Positions 8,494 through 17,650 are shown, counted from the stretch's first letter. The stretch: DNA of 64,000 nucleotides from Streptomyces sp. HUAS ZL42 (GCF_040782645.1 NZ_CP160403.1:6917001-6981000), one strand, 5' to 3'. Notes: a model not told the origin generated them from the sequence alone. Numbers and translations are program-made.

Positions 8494-9468
8494 ATGACTG
8501 CACGCGGCTGGTTCCTGTTCTCCCTGATGGGAGTGGTCTGGGGCATCCCCTACCTGCTGATCAAGGTAGCGGTGGATGCTTCGTTGTCCCCCTCCATGGT
8601 GGTGTTCACGCGCTGCGCCCTCGGCGCCGCGCTCCTGCTCCCTTTCGCCCTACGACAAGGCGGCCTGCTCGGCACTGTCCGCGCCCACTGGCGCCCCATG
8701 CTGGCCTTCGCGTGCATCGAGATCATCGGCCCGTGGTTCACGCTGACGGACGCGGAACGGCACCTCTCCAGCTCCACGGCGGGCCTGCTGATCGCGGGCG
8801 TACCGATCGTGGGCGTGGCCCTGGCCCGCTTCTTCGGAGACACGGAGAAGCTGGGTGTACGGCGGCTGGTGGGCCTGTTCCTGGGCCTGGGAGGCGTGGC
8901 GGTACTGACCGTCCCACACCTGACGGGCGGCGACGCGCGCTCCCTGGGTGAGGTGCTGCTGACGGTGCTGGGCTACGCGACGGCGCCCCTGATCGCGGCC
9001 CGCCACCTGAAGGACGTCCCGTCGCTCCACCTCACAGCCCCGTGCCTGGCACTGGCGGCGCTGGTGTACGCACCGGCTGCGGCGATGACGTGGCCGTCTG
9101 AGATGCCCTCCGCCACGGTCCTGGCCGCGCTCGCCGCCCTGGGCGTGATCTGCACGGCGGTGGCGTTCGTAGCCTTCATGGAGCTGATCAAGGAGGCGGG
9201 CCCGACGAGGGCGACGGTCATCACGTACGTCAACCCGGCGGTCGCGGTGGCGGCGGGCGCGCTGTTCCTGGGCGAGGAGGTGACAGCGGCGATCGGCGTG
9301 GCCTTCACCCTGATCCTGGCGGGCTCGGTACTGGCGACGGCGACCGCCGGACCAAGGCGAGACGTCCGCCCGGGGCTGGACGAACCCGGGGGACGCAGCA
9401 TCCGCGAGCGGCTGCGCCGCGGACCGGCCCCCCGGCCGGGGGACCGAGGCGAAGCGCGCGCCCGGTAA
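8494..9468 (+). CDS. EamA/DMT-superfamily transporter
   Basis: This 324-residue integral membrane protein has about ten hydrophobic segments arranged as two EamA repeats. The first runs from WFLFSLMGVVWGIPYLLIKV to GLGGVAVLTVPHL, the second from GEVLLTVLGYATAPLIAARHL to GVAFTLILAGSVLATATAG. The drug/metabolite transporter signature near the end of the second repeat (TYVNPAVAVAAGALFLGEEVT) is clear. Such proteins usually export amino acids or metabolites; the substrate cannot be told here. The last 35 residues are a charged, Arg/Pro/Gly-rich tail. The gene sits 19 nt after the AraC regulator. Its TAA stop is only 12 nt before rnpB. Confidence 0.9.
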   Translation: MTARGWFLFSLMGVVWGIPYLLIKVAVDASLSPSMVVFTRCALGAALLLPFALRQGGLLGTVRAHWRPMLAFACIEIIGPWFTLTDAERHLSSSTAGLLIAGVPIVGVALARFFGDTEKLGVRRLVGLFLGLGGVAVLTVPHLTGGDARSLGEVLLTVLGYATAPLIAARHLKDVPSLHLTAPCLALAALVYAPAAAMTWPSEMPSATVLAALAALGVICTAVAFVAFMELIKEAGPTRATVITYVNPAVAVAAGALFLGEEVTAAIGVAFTLILAGSVLATATAGPRRDVRPGLDEPGGRSIRERLRRGPAPRPGDRGEARAR

Positions 9469-9471
9469 CAT
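9466..9471 (+). promoter_or_regulatory. Candidate -10 of the rnpB promoter
   Basis: TAACAT overlaps the stop codon of the EamA gene and lies about 10 nt before the inferred 5' end of RNase P RNA. No convincing -35 is seen in the GC-rich coding sequence upstream. Confidence 0.3.
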
Positions 9472-9480
9472 GGTCGACAC

Positions 9481-9892
9481 GGCAGACGAGCCGGGCGGAC
9501 GGCCGCGTGGAGTCCCCTCAGGGGCTTCCCGAGGAACGTCCGGGCTCCAAAGGGCAGGGTGGTGGCTAACGGCCACCCGGGGTGACCCGCGGGACAGTGC
9601 CACAGAAAGCAAACCGCCGGGGGCTTTGGCCCCCAGTAAGGGTGAAACGGTGGTGTAAGAGACCACCAGTGCCCAGGGTGACCTGGGCAGCTAGGTAAAC
9701 CCCACCCGGAGCAAGGTCAAAAGGAGTGCTGTAAAAGGCACTCTGCGCGGACGTTCGAGGGCTGCCCGCCCGAGTCCGCGGGTAGACCGCACGAGGCCGA
9801 CGGCAACGCCGGCCCTAGATGGATGGCCGTCGCCCCGGGGCCCGCGAGGACCCCGGGGAACAGAACCCGGCGTACAGCCCGACTCGTCTGCC
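9481..9892 (+). ncRNA. rnpB: RNase P RNA (M1 RNA), bacterial type A
   Basis: This is the catalytic RNA that trims tRNA 5' leaders. The 5' strand around GCAGACGAG (9483 on) pairs with the 3' strand ending CTCGTCTGC at 9891 to form helix P1, which sets both ends; total about 412 nt. Universally conserved elements are present in order: GAGGAACGTCCGGGCTCC (CR I, about 9530-9548), the CACAGAAA block with AAACCGCC near 9600-9620, GGTGAAACGGTG (about 9641-9652), GGTAAACCCC (about 9692-9701), and the 3' conserved ACAGAACCCGGCGTACAG (9860-9877). It follows the EamA gene in the same direction. Everything beyond it to the right looks accessory, so its 3' end may be an insertion hotspot. Confidence 0.96.
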
Positions 9893-10245
9893 GCTCCGCG
9901 TTTCCGCAGGCCAGAGGCCATGTTCACCGGGTGAACAAACCCGCGGGGTCGAATCCGGTCGAATCTGCGCTACAGGTATCGTCGTTTCCGTCCGCCACCC
10001 ATGCCGCATATTCGGGCAATCCGGGTGCCAAATGGGGTCCAGTACGGCTCTGCAGCCCCCGCGCCTGCCTGCTGGATCAGTGGCCGGGATCGTGTCCCAA
10101 GAAGTGGTGTAGCCGGGCAGGGTCCCGGAACGCGCGGGTGTCTGCCCGGGGTGTGCATCCGCTGGCGGTGCATGCTCCCTGAACAAGGGCAGGCCATCGC
10201 GCAAGTCTCCCTGGTGAACGGGCAGTTCGACCGGAGGAGCACGCG
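9893..10245. other. Non-coding stretch between rnpB and the IS256 remnant
   Basis: I see no convincing gene here. It contains a perfect 17-bp palindrome at 9921-9937. The right part (from about 10100) probably belongs to the leader or left end of the IS256-type element whose transposase start follows at 10246. The sequence near 9949 resembles part of a tRNA T-arm but no tRNA can be folded. Confidence 0.5.
9921..9937. promoter_or_regulatory. Perfect 17-bp inverted repeat (possible operator)
   Basis: TGTTCACCGGGTGAACA has 8-bp arms around a central G. It lies 29 nt after the end of rnpB, in otherwise gene-free DNA. It could be a regulator-binding site or a recombinase/attachment element. No partner copy was noticed elsewhere in the window. 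Confidence 0.4.
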
Positions 10246-10465
10246 ATGGCCTTGTCCCAGTCTGAGCTGATGCGGCTGCTGGAGTCACTACGTCGGGCCG
10301 GCGGAGTTGAAGCGATCAGGGTGGTGTGCGAGCGCATCCTGCAGGAGCTCATCGAGGCCGAGGCCACCGAGGTGATCGGGGCTGCGCCGCGCGAGCACCC
10401 CTGGACGCGCACGGCGTGGCGCAACGGCCACCGCGAACGTCTGCTGACCACGCAGGCCGGCGGCC
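10246..10465 (+). pseudogene. Truncated IS256-family (Mutator-type) transposase, N-terminal fragment
   Basis: About 70 codons from the ATG at 10246 encode the N-terminal segment of an IS256-type transposase. The telling part is ELIEAEATEVIGAAPREHP followed by RTAWRNGHRERLLTTQAG, which in intact elements (about 400 residues) precedes the DDE catalytic domain. Homology stops abruptly near 10460. The frame then runs on as antisense of the MFS gene, whose stop lies at 10485. The catalytic domain is gone, so the element cannot encode an active enzyme. The breakpoint directly abuts the MFS gene, suggesting deletion by recombination. Confidence 0.85.
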
Positions 10466-10484
10466 GCGGATGGCCCGGCCCGGC

Positions 10485-11729
10485 TCACGCTTGCAGGGTC
10501 TCCTGCGGGCTGGTCTTCCGGAGGAGGGGCAGCAGTCCGGCCGCCACGAGCGCGGAGGCGAGGCCGAGGGCGCCGACGGCCGTCGTGAGGTGGCCGGTGG
10601 CGGACTTGAGGGCGAGCAGGGCGGGCGGGCAGAGGAACTGCCCGAGGAAGAACGACGCGATCCACAGTCCGGTGCCCCGGCCACGGTTGCGGTATTCCAG
10701 CTTTGACATGGCCCAGGTGAGCAGCGTGGGCAGCAGAAAGCCGGTGCCGATGCAGTTCAGGAAGGTGCCGAAGATCAGAATCGCCACGTTGTGGGCCAGG
10801 CTGATCAGCACGAACCCCGCTGCGCACAGGGCGAAGATCGCGGCCAGTCTGCGCTCCGGCCGGCCGATCATCGAGGCGAAGATGACGGAGCCGCTGACGG
10901 TGGCCGTGCTCGCGATCGCGGTGACCATGCCGATGAGGGCGCTGGACTGTATGCCCAGGCCGTTCATCAGGTAGGCCGTCTCGGCCGGGACGACGTAGAA
11001 GACGATGCCACCGAACACCGAGAGCAGGCAGATGCCGGCCAGCCGGCCGGCCGAGGAGGACCGACGCCCGACGGTGAGCGCCTCGTCCACGGGGGCGCCC
11101 GGCCCGGGCTTGGACAGGAATGCGGCCATCGCGGGGGCGAGGAGCAGCCCGACGGCGTAGAGCTGGAACGGGGCGCGCCAGTCCGAGGTGGCCATCGCCC
11201 CGCCGAGTATGAAGCAGGCGGTGGCGGAAATGGTGGCGCACACCGTCTGCAGGGCCAGGTAGCGGTCGCGTGCCCGGCCCGCGTAGTAGTCGCCGATCAG
11301 CGTCGTGCAGGAGGTCATGACGAAGGCCTCGGCGACACCGAGGAGGGCACGGCTGGCCACGATGGCACCGAGCGAGTCCAACCACAGCGGAGCGGTGCCG
11401 AACAGCGCGTACAGGACGGTCGCGACGACCAGTGGAATCCTGCGTCCCAGGCGGTCGATCAGGACACCCGCGAGGGGGGCGACCAGGGCGAGCGTGAGCG
11501 CGGGAATCGTGAGGATCAACGGGACCAGTACGTCCGCGTCCGGCACCGTGCTGAACAGCTCCTGCAGCTTCGGCAACACAGGAGCGAGCAGCACCGCGCC
11601 GAGGACCGGCAGGCAACTCCCGCTCATCAGGAGCGTCAAGCGCAGACTGCCCCCGGATTCCGGCACGGGCTCGGTGCTCCGGACGGCGAAACCGTCGGTG
11701 GGAACGGGTGAGGAAATGAAACCGGGCAC
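10485..11729 (-). CDS. MFS transporter (12-TM efflux type)
   Basis: The 414-residue major-facilitator protein shows about twelve hydrophobic segments. The conserved cytoplasmic loop between helices 2 and 3 appears as GVLIDRLGRRIPLVVA. Helix 4-5 features (SRALLGVAEAFVMTSCTTLIGDYY) and the second-half loop (SMIGRPERRLAAIFAL) are also present. MFS proteins of this kind export drugs or small metabolites by proton antiport; the substrate is unknown. The GTG at 11729 has GGAGG six nt upstream on the minus strand. The longer open frame to 11867 has no ribosome site. It is flanked by a broken transposase downstream and a decayed amidohydrolase upstream, pointing to a rearranged, transferred region. 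Confidence 0.88.
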   Translation of the reverse strand: MPGFISSPVPTDGFAVRSTEPVPESGGSLRLTLLMSGSCLPVLGAVLLAPVLPKLQELFSTVPDADVLVPLILTIPALTLALVAPLAGVLIDRLGRRIPLVVATVLYALFGTAPLWLDSLGAIVASRALLGVAEAFVMTSCTTLIGDYYAGRARDRYLALQTVCATISATACFILGGAMATSDWRAPFQLYAVGLLLAPAMAAFLSKPGPGAPVDEALTVGRRSSSAGRLAGICLLSVFGGIVFYVVPAETAYLMNGLGIQSSALIGMVTAIASTATVSGSVIFASMIGRPERRLAAIFALCAAGFVLISLAHNVAILIFGTFLNCIGTGFLLPTLLTWAMSKLEYRNRGRGTGLWIASFFLGQFLCPPALLALKSATGHLTTAVGALGLASALVAAGLLPLLRKTSPQETLQA

Positions 11730-11973
11730 GCAAGGCCTCCACGCGGGCGGTGACAGGGCACGCGGCAGGCTGCCGCGTGGCCGTGCCACACCGCGGAGCG
11801 CCAGTGCACCGAAGGGAAACGCCCGGAGGAATGAGGGGGCGTCTGGACTTGCACGACTATCGGGCAAGTTACTCCCTGTTGCCTACCCCCTACGCCATTC
11901 AACTGGTGGATCTCACCTATCCGTCTTCTGGATGATTCCCGGTGCCGATCTCCCGCCGAGGATCGGTTCAGGG

Positions 11974-12300
11974 TGCCGGCCGGCGGCCGCAGCCTGTGGA
12001 GCTACTACCTGCTCAACCGGACGGCGCACACCGAGCTCTTCCGCTCGCGCATCACCGACCTCGAGGACCGTCGGCTCTCCGACATGGCGGACCTGGGGAT
12101 CCATCACCAGGTGCTCTCTCTTACCACCCCTGGCGTGGAACTGTTCGAGCTCCCGTTGGCGCGGGAACTGGCCGCCATGACGAGAGCTCCCTCGGGCAGT
12201 CCGGGAGCTCGGGTTGAGCGGCGTGATCGTCAACTCGCAGACGCGGGGCGTGTACCTGGACCTCGAGGCCGAAGCGGCCGCGCAGCCACTCTTCGCGATA
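11974..12300 (+). pseudogene. Decayed amidohydrolase (amidohydrolase-2 / decarboxylase-like) remnant
   Basis: Two pieces of an amidohydrolase-2 family protein (relatives of gamma-resorcylate and carboxyvanillate decarboxylases) are visible in different frames. The first, about 11995-12180, includes RLSDMADLGIHHQVLSLTTPGVELF, matching the family block before the active site (pieces: RLSDMADLGI, HHQVLSLTTPG). The second, about 12205-12290, reads ELGLSGVIVNSQTRGVYLD, matching the family strand that comes about 50-60 residues later in intact enzymes. The intervening section is deleted and the rest of the roughly 320-residue protein is missing, so no function remains. It lies just upstream of the TetR gene. 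Confidence 0.6.
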
Positions 12301-12531
12301 CCTGCGACGCCTCGGATGTGGATTCGCCACCGTGGTCCGTGTGGAAGATGACTCTGAGCTTCCCCTTCCACTGTGGAGAGCGTGACCGGAGGGACAGCTG
12401 GGGGCATGGCCACTCCGGTGACCGGGCCCAAGATGATCCGCCCAGTCGCTTAGGCTGGTTTCCTTGTCGCCGATAAGGAGGCGCAGGCTGCGGCGGCGTG
12501 TGCTCGCCGTCCGTCCGAGGGAGGCGTTCGA

Positions 12532-13215
12532 GTGGCAGTCGCGGGGGGCCGGTCGAGGAAGCGGCTCCAACGGGGAACTCTTTCCCAGGGGCTGATCGCG
12601 GGGACCGCGCTGCGGATCCTCGACGAGGACGGGCCGGACGCGCTGACCTTCCAGCGACTCGGCAAGGAGCTGTCCGCCTCCGCGACCGCGGTGTACCGGC
12701 ACTTCGCGAGTCGCGACCACATCATGATCGCCGTCGCGGAGGAGCTCGACAGGATCTCCCTCGAGGGGTACGAGCCGCACGAGTCGTGGGCCGAGTCGCT
12801 GCGGGACCTGGCGATTCGTGCCTGGAACACCGCGCTGGACCACCCGGCGGCGGCCGCGCTCTGCATGGGGAGAGTCACCCGGGGCGTGCACGAGTTGCGT
12901 GCAGTCGACGCCGTCCTGGAAGCGTTCCACCGCGGCGGCTGGCGCGGCCGGGCGGCGGTCCTGCACTACCAGGCGTTCTCGAACTTCATCCTCGCCATGG
13001 CGAGCAACAACGCCTGGCGGCTCGTCAACCAGCGGTTCGGCGCCGAGGTGAACTGGGTGCAGGAGTACCAGCCGGGGGATCCTGCCATGTACCCCTACGC
13101 CGAGGCGGCAAAGGAACACCTGCGCAGCATCGACATGACCGACGTCTTCCGCCGGCAGACGGACATCCTCCTCACGGCCCTCGAGGCGGAGGCGGCGACG
13201 CTCCCGCGCGACTGA
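12532..13215 (+). CDS. TetR-family transcriptional regulator
   Basis: The 227-residue repressor has an N-terminal helix-turn-helix (about residues 18-65: AGTALRILDEDGPDALTFQRL, then LSASATAVYRHFASRDHIM). The larger C-terminal ligand domain is of the TetR_C type. Start GTG at 12532 follows GAGGGAGG with good spacing. It is followed on the same strand, after a 269-nt gap holding a palindrome and a -35-like box, by the peptide/amide ABC transporter operon. This placement suggests it controls that operon in response to an imported amide or peptide. Confidence 0.9.
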   Translation: MAVAGGRSRKRLQRGTLSQGLIAGTALRILDEDGPDALTFQRLGKELSASATAVYRHFASRDHIMIAVAEELDRISLEGYEPHESWAESLRDLAIRAWNTALDHPAAAALCMGRVTRGVHELRAVDAVLEAFHRGGWRGRAAVLHYQAFSNFILAMASNNAWRLVNQRFGAEVNWVQEYQPGDPAMYPYAEAAKEHLRSIDMTDVFRRQTDILLTALEAEAATLPRD

Positions 13216-13299
13216 CGCGCGCCCTGCGTCAGGCTTCACGGCTACCGCCCGGCAACCTTCCACGGCCGAAAAACGGAGGCGGGTCCGGCGTACACAAAG

Positions 13300-13318
13300 A
13301 TAGTGAATGCTATTGACT
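13300..13318 (+). promoter_or_regulatory. Operator-like palindrome overlapping a -35 box before the ABC operon
   Basis: ATAGTGAATGCTAT (13300-13313) has ATAG/CTAT outer arms and ends at the T that begins TTGACT (13313-13318), a good -35 hexamer. A regulator bound here would block the promoter. The upstream TetR gene is the obvious candidate. The -10 about 17 nt downstream is weak. Confidence 0.4.
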
Positions 13319-13484
13319 AAGCCGTTCACTTGGCTGCATCCTCTCCACACCGAGTGCTCCACGGCTCGCTTCCACGCGGCGCCCAACGAGGGCCGCGCGC
13401 ACCGCCTCCGCCCTGAACCGCTCGCGCTCGTCCTGCCCTCCCGTGCGACCTGCGCAGAGCCCGACATCCCTCTCAGGAGCACCC

Positions 13485-15065
13485 ATGCGCCAGACCCGTA
13501 CCCGCGCGGTCCCTGCGACTGCAGCAGTCGCCATGACGGCCGTGCTCGCCGGCTGTACCACCACGGGATCGACGTCCGGAGACCCGAGCAGCGGCGGTAC
13601 CGCAACGGTGACGAAGATCCGGACGACGATCGACGTGCCGGCCGGCTTCGACCCGGCCAAGGCTCTGTCCCTGCCGGACTACCTGCTCGCCCGGAACAGT
13701 TACGACACCCTCGTGCGCAAGGACGACGGCGGGCTCGTCGGCGGGCTCGCCACCAAGTGGGAGAACACGCCGACCTCGGCAACGTTCACCCTGCGCACCG
13801 ACGCGACCTGCGCCGACGGGACGCCGATCACGCCGACGGTCGTCAAGGCGTCCCTCGACCGCTACATCGACCCGAAGACGGCGGCGCCCGATCTCCCCAC
13901 GGTCTTCGGCCCGGGCAACACGGTGAAGGTGACCGCCGACGACGCGGCGCGGACGGTGAAGATCACGCTCGCCAGGCCGTGGGGCGACATGGTCACCGGC
14001 CTGTCGGTCGCGAGCACGGGCATCGTCTGCCCGGCGGGACTCAAGGACCTCAAGGCCCTCGCCGCCGGTAAGGCCAAGGGGTCCCAGTCCGGCCCGTATC
14101 TTCTTCAGAAGTCCCAGTCAGGCGTCTCGTACTCCTACACGCTTCGCCCGGAGTACAAGGCATGGCCGGCCTGGCGCACGAAGATCTCCGGCAAGGTCGC
14201 CACGACGCTGGAGTACCTGGTCTCGCCCGACCCGACCGCGACAGGCAACCTCGTGACGAGCGGCCAGCTCGACATCGGCAAGATCGACGCCTCGGGCATC
14301 CCGCGCTTCGACGGCGTGGGCGGCCACTCCGTGAGCGTCAGCCGGTTCTCCGACTTCTACCTGCTCTTCAACGAACGACCCGGCACGGTCTTCGCGGACG
14401 TCGCCACCCGCCGGGCAGTCGCCCAGGCCGTCGACCGCGCCGCCTTCACCAAGGTCGTCTCGAAGGACACCGGTGAGCCGTCGACGATGTTCGTGCAGAA
14501 GGGCGTCCCCTGCAACGATCCTGGCTCCTCCTTCCTCGTATCGAAGGACAAAGCCGCGGCGGCGGCCGTGCTCAAGGGCAAGAAGATCCGCCTCGTCGGC
14601 CCCCAGGTCGTCGGGCCGGCCGGCGCCGGAAACCAGTACATCCAGGAGGCGCTGCGGGCCGCGGGCGCGGACGTCACCCTCGCCAACGTCGACGTCGGGG
14701 CCTGGGTCGGGACCGTGTTCGGCAAGCCCGACGCCTGGGACCTCACGGTCTTCGCCGACCTCAACTTCCTCGGCAGCCTCGCCAACCCGCTCGGCCACTT
14801 CGTGGGTCCGACCGTCCCCGAAGGCGGCGGCAACCTCGGCGCGGTGAAGAACCCCGCGCTTGACAAGGCCTTCGCCCAGGGCGCCGAGGCGACGACCGTC
14901 AAGGCCCGCTGCGCCGCCTACCAGAAGGCCGCCAAGGCCCTGATCTCGCAGGTGGACGCGGTGCCGCTGGTCAACGACCCGTTCATCTACGCACTGCGCA
15001 AGGGATTCAGCGCGCAGATGCTCGGCGGCTCGCTCGACGACCCCATCCTGCGCGTCACCGGCTGA
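13485..15065 (+). CDS. ABC transporter substrate-binding lipoprotein (SBP_bac_5)
   Basis: The 526-residue extracytoplasmic binding protein belongs to the oligopeptide/dipeptide family (solute-binding family 5). It starts MRQTRTRAVPATAAVAMTAV and has lipobox LAGC with the lipid-anchored Cys at residue 24, followed by a Ser/Thr/Gly-rich tether. Family features include YDTLVRKDDGGLVGGLATKWE near the N-terminus, the RRAVAQAVDR stretch in the middle, and a C-terminal AKALISQVDAVPLVNDP. ATG 13485 has CAGGAG upstream. The amidase, two permease domains and two ATPases follow on the same strand, making a complete importer. The ligand is unknown; the amidase suggests an amide or a short peptide. Confidence 0.92.
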   Translation: MRQTRTRAVPATAAVAMTAVLAGCTTTGSTSGDPSSGGTATVTKIRTTIDVPAGFDPAKALSLPDYLLARNSYDTLVRKDDGGLVGGLATKWENTPTSATFTLRTDATCADGTPITPTVVKASLDRYIDPKTAAPDLPTVFGPGNTVKVTADDAARTVKITLARPWGDMVTGLSVASTGIVCPAGLKDLKALAAGKAKGSQSGPYLLQKSQSGVSYSYTLRPEYKAWPAWRTKISGKVATTLEYLVSPDPTATGNLVTSGQLDIGKIDASGIPRFDGVGGHSVSVSRFSDFYLLFNERPGTVFADVATRRAVAQAVDRAAFTKVVSKDTGEPSTMFVQKGVPCNDPGSSFLVSKDKAAAAAVLKGKKIRLVGPQVVGPAGAGNQYIQEALRAAGADVTLANVDVGAWVGTVFGKPDAWDLTVFADLNFLGSLANPLGHFVGPTVPEGGGNLGAVKNPALDKAFAQGAEATTVKARCAAYQKAAKALISQVDAVPLVNDPFIYALRKGFSAQMLGGSLDDPILRVTG

Positions 15066-15191
15066 CGGACAGGCCGCCCGCACGCGGCGGAGACCCACGC
15101 GGCCGGACCCGACCGTCCGGCACGGAGAATCCCCGCGCTGTTCCGGCGCCCCGCACCGAGACCCTTGCACCTTTCCGACAGGAGTCCCCTG

Positions 15192-16622
15192 GTGATCGAC
15201 CCCTTCAGTACCGCCCAGCAGATCGCCGACCTCGTGCGCACGAAAGAGGTCAGCCCGGTGGAGGTGGCCGAGACCTACCTCGACCGCATCGAGCGGATCA
15301 ATCCCGCCGTCAACGCCGTCGTCTGGCTCGACGCCGACGCCGTGCGCGCGGCGGCCGTCGAGGCCGAGCGAGCGGTGCTGCGCGGCGAGCCGCTCGGCCC
15401 GCTGCACGGCGTCCCCGTCCCGATCAAGGACCTCAACTCCGTGGCGGGGCAACCCAACACGATGTCCTCACTGGCCATCCGGGACACCCCGCAGACGGTC
15501 ACGGACCCCGACATCCAGCTCCTCCTCGACGCCGGCGCGATCCCCCTCGGCCGGACGAACTCACCGGAGTTCGGCGCTCTGACCGTCTCCGAGAACGCCC
15601 GGCACGGCAAGACGCGCAACCCGTGGAACCCGGCGCACACCTCCGGCGGGTCGAGCGGCGGCGCGTCGGCGGCCGTCGCGGCCGGGCTCGCCCCGGTGGC
15701 ACACGCCTCCGACGGCGGCGGATCGATCCGGGTCCCGGCGTCCGTCACCGGCCTCGTGGGCCTCAAACCGAGCCGGGGACGCGTGCCCGCGTTCGTCCGG
15801 GGCTGGGAACACTCGACGACCGAAGGCGCGATCACCCGCACCGTGCGCGACGCGGCCCTGATGCTCGACGTCATGGGCCGTGCCGACCAGCTCGCCTGGT
15901 ACAGCGCGCCCGAACCGGGTCGCCCGTACATCGAGGAGGTCGGTGCCGATCCCGGGCGGCTGCGGATCGGCCTGCTCCTCGACGCGCCGACCGGGCTGCC
16001 GGTCGACGAGGAGTGCCGCACGGCGGCGCTGACGGCCGCGCAGGCACTGCGCGACCTGGGACACGACGTCGTCGAGGCCCGCCCGAAGATGTTCTCGTAC
16101 GAGGCGATCATGGGCTTCACCTGGACGATCATCAGTGCCTCCACCTACGCCATCGAGCTCGACGATCCCGACGCGGTGGACCCCTACATCCGGCGCCGCC
16201 GGGAGACCGCCCTCGAGGTCACCGCGGGCGACTACGCCCGGACGGCGGCGCGCCTGCAGGCCGAGTCACGCGAGGTGGTCGCCCAGTGGGGCCGTGACTT
16301 CGACGTTCTCCTCACCCCGACCACGGCGGTCGTGGCGCCACCGGTCGGCCCCGTGTACGACGAGGCGAACTCCGACCCGGACGGCCCGCGGCACACCGAG
16401 ACCCGGATGGTCTCGTTCACCGCGTTCGTCAACATCGCCGGGCTGCCCGCCATCTCGCTGCCCGTCCACATGACCGCGGACGGACTGCCGGTCGGTGCGC
16501 AACTCGTCGGCGCGCCCTACGACGAGGCGACGCTGCTGCGACTCTCGGCCCAGCTCGAACCGCGGTTCCGCTGGCACGAGCGGCACCCGGACGACGCGGC
16601 GCTCGCGGCGGCGGCGCTGTGA
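15192..16622 (+). CDS. Amidase (amidase-signature family)
   Basis: This 476-residue enzyme of the amidase signature family hydrolyses amide bonds with a Ser-cisSer-Lys triad. The Lys is in VPVPIKDLN (about residue 80), the cis-Ser in HTSGGSSGGASAAVAAGL, and the nucleophile Ser in SDGGGSIRVPAS. Length and order match the family. GTG at 15192 follows ACAGGAG. The stop overlaps the permease start as GTGA, so the two are translationally coupled. Encoded inside an importer operon and lacking a signal peptide, it probably acts in the cytoplasm on the imported compound. The natural substrate is not identifiable by sequence. Confidence 0.92.
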   Translation: MIDPFSTAQQIADLVRTKEVSPVEVAETYLDRIERINPAVNAVVWLDADAVRAAAVEAERAVLRGEPLGPLHGVPVPIKDLNSVAGQPNTMSSLAIRDTPQTVTDPDIQLLLDAGAIPLGRTNSPEFGALTVSENARHGKTRNPWNPAHTSGGSSGGASAAVAAGLAPVAHASDGGGSIRVPASVTGLVGLKPSRGRVPAFVRGWEHSTTEGAITRTVRDAALMLDVMGRADQLAWYSAPEPGRPYIEEVGADPGRLRIGLLLDAPTGLPVDEECRTAALTAAQALRDLGHDVVEARPKMFSYEAIMGFTWTIISASTYAIELDDPDAVDPYIRRRRETALEVTAGDYARTAARLQAESREVVAQWGRDFDVLLTPTTAVVAPPVGPVYDEANSDPDGPRHTETRMVSFTAFVNIAGLPAISLPVHMTADGLPVGAQLVGAPYDEATLLRLSAQLEPRFRWHERHPDDAALAAAAL

Positions 16623-17650
16623 GCGCCGGGTCCGCGGTCCCGACCGGGCCGCTGCCTGCCGCACCCGTCAGACGCGTTCCCCGGCTGCGGCTGGCCGGTG
16701 GCTGGGCCGGGTTCGCCGTCCGCCGGGCGGGCGGGCTGCTGATGTCCATGCTGCTGCTCGTCCTCGTGACGTTCCTCATCGTGCCCCTGCTGCCCGGGGA
16801 CCCGGCCCGCGCGATCGCCGGCACCAACTCGTCCCCGGCCACGCTCGCGGCGATACGCGAACGACTGGGCCTCGACGAGCCGCTGGCGACGCGGTTCGTC
16901 CACTACCTCGGCGACATCGCGTCCGGACGGCTCGGCACCTCGTTCCGGTTCGACACCCCGGTCGCGGACATCGTCGCGACCCGGTTGCCGTACACCGTCC
17001 AGCTCGTCATCCCGGCCGTCCTGCTCTCCCTGGTCATCGCCGTCCCGCTGGGCATGGCCGTCGGTGTCCTCACCCGTGACGGACGCCGCCGCCGGCTCGG
17101 CGTCGGCTTCGGCACGGTCGCCGGGCTCCTCGCGTCGGCGCCGGTCTACGTCGTCGCGACCCTCCTCATCGTTTTGTTCTCGATCAGCCTCGGGCTGCTG
17201 CCGTCCGGCGGCGCCACGACACCGAGCGCGCTCGTCCTGCCGATCGCCGCGCTCTGCATCGGTCCGGCCTTCGCCATCGCCCGGGTCGTCCGGCAGGAGA
17301 CGGCCTCGGTGCTGGCCCAGGACTACATGAGGACCGCTCGCGGCCACCGCCTGGGATCCGTGCGTCTCCATCTCCGCCACGCGCTGCCCAACCTCGTGAC
17401 GAGTGTCCTCACCCTGAGCGGTCTCGTCCTCACGTCCCTGCTCGGCGGGACGATCATCCTGGAGAACGTCTTCACCTATCCCGGGCTCGGCACCGAGGTC
17501 GTCCAGGCGATCATCTACAAGGACTATCCGGTGATCCAGGGCATCATCCTCGTCGTCGGCATGCTCGCCCTGCTCGTCAACCTCCTCGTCGACGTCGTCC
17601 TCGGGATCGTCGACCCCCGCACTCTTGAGGGAGGTCGTCGTGGCCACTGA
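16619..17650 (+). CDS. ABC transporter permease, DppB type
   Basis: The 343-residue membrane protein has about six transmembrane segments. The N-terminal signature segment (LLVLVTFLIVPLLPGDPAR) is typical of DppB/OppB permeases. The EAA-like coupling loop appears as DYMRTARGHRLGSVRLHLRH, and the family's C-terminal block as LENVFTYPGLGTEVVQAI. An N-terminal Pro/Arg-rich extension of about 35 residues precedes the first helix. GTG start at 16619 overlaps the amidase stop. The 3' end overlaps the next gene by 11 nt. Confidence 0.92.
   Translation: MSAGSAVPTGPLPAAPVRRVPRLRLAGGWAGFAVRRAGGLLMSMLLLVLVTFLIVPLLPGDPARAIAGTNSSPATLAAIRERLGLDEPLATRFVHYLGDIASGRLGTSFRFDTPVADIVATRLPYTVQLVIPAVLLSLVIAVPLGMAVGVLTRDGRRRRLGVGFGTVAGLLASAPVYVVATLLIVLFSISLGLLPSGGATTPSALVLPIAALCIGPAFAIARVVRQETASVLAQDYMRTARGHRLGSVRLHLRHALPNLVTSVLTLSGLVLTSLLGGTIILENVFTYPGLGTEVVQAIIYKDYPVIQGIILVVGMLALLVNLLVDVVLGIVDPRTLEGGRRGH

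Noticed and set aside
9940..9970. tRNA T-arm-like GGGTCGAATCCGG after rnpB
   Set aside because: No acceptor, D or anticodon arms could be folded around it.
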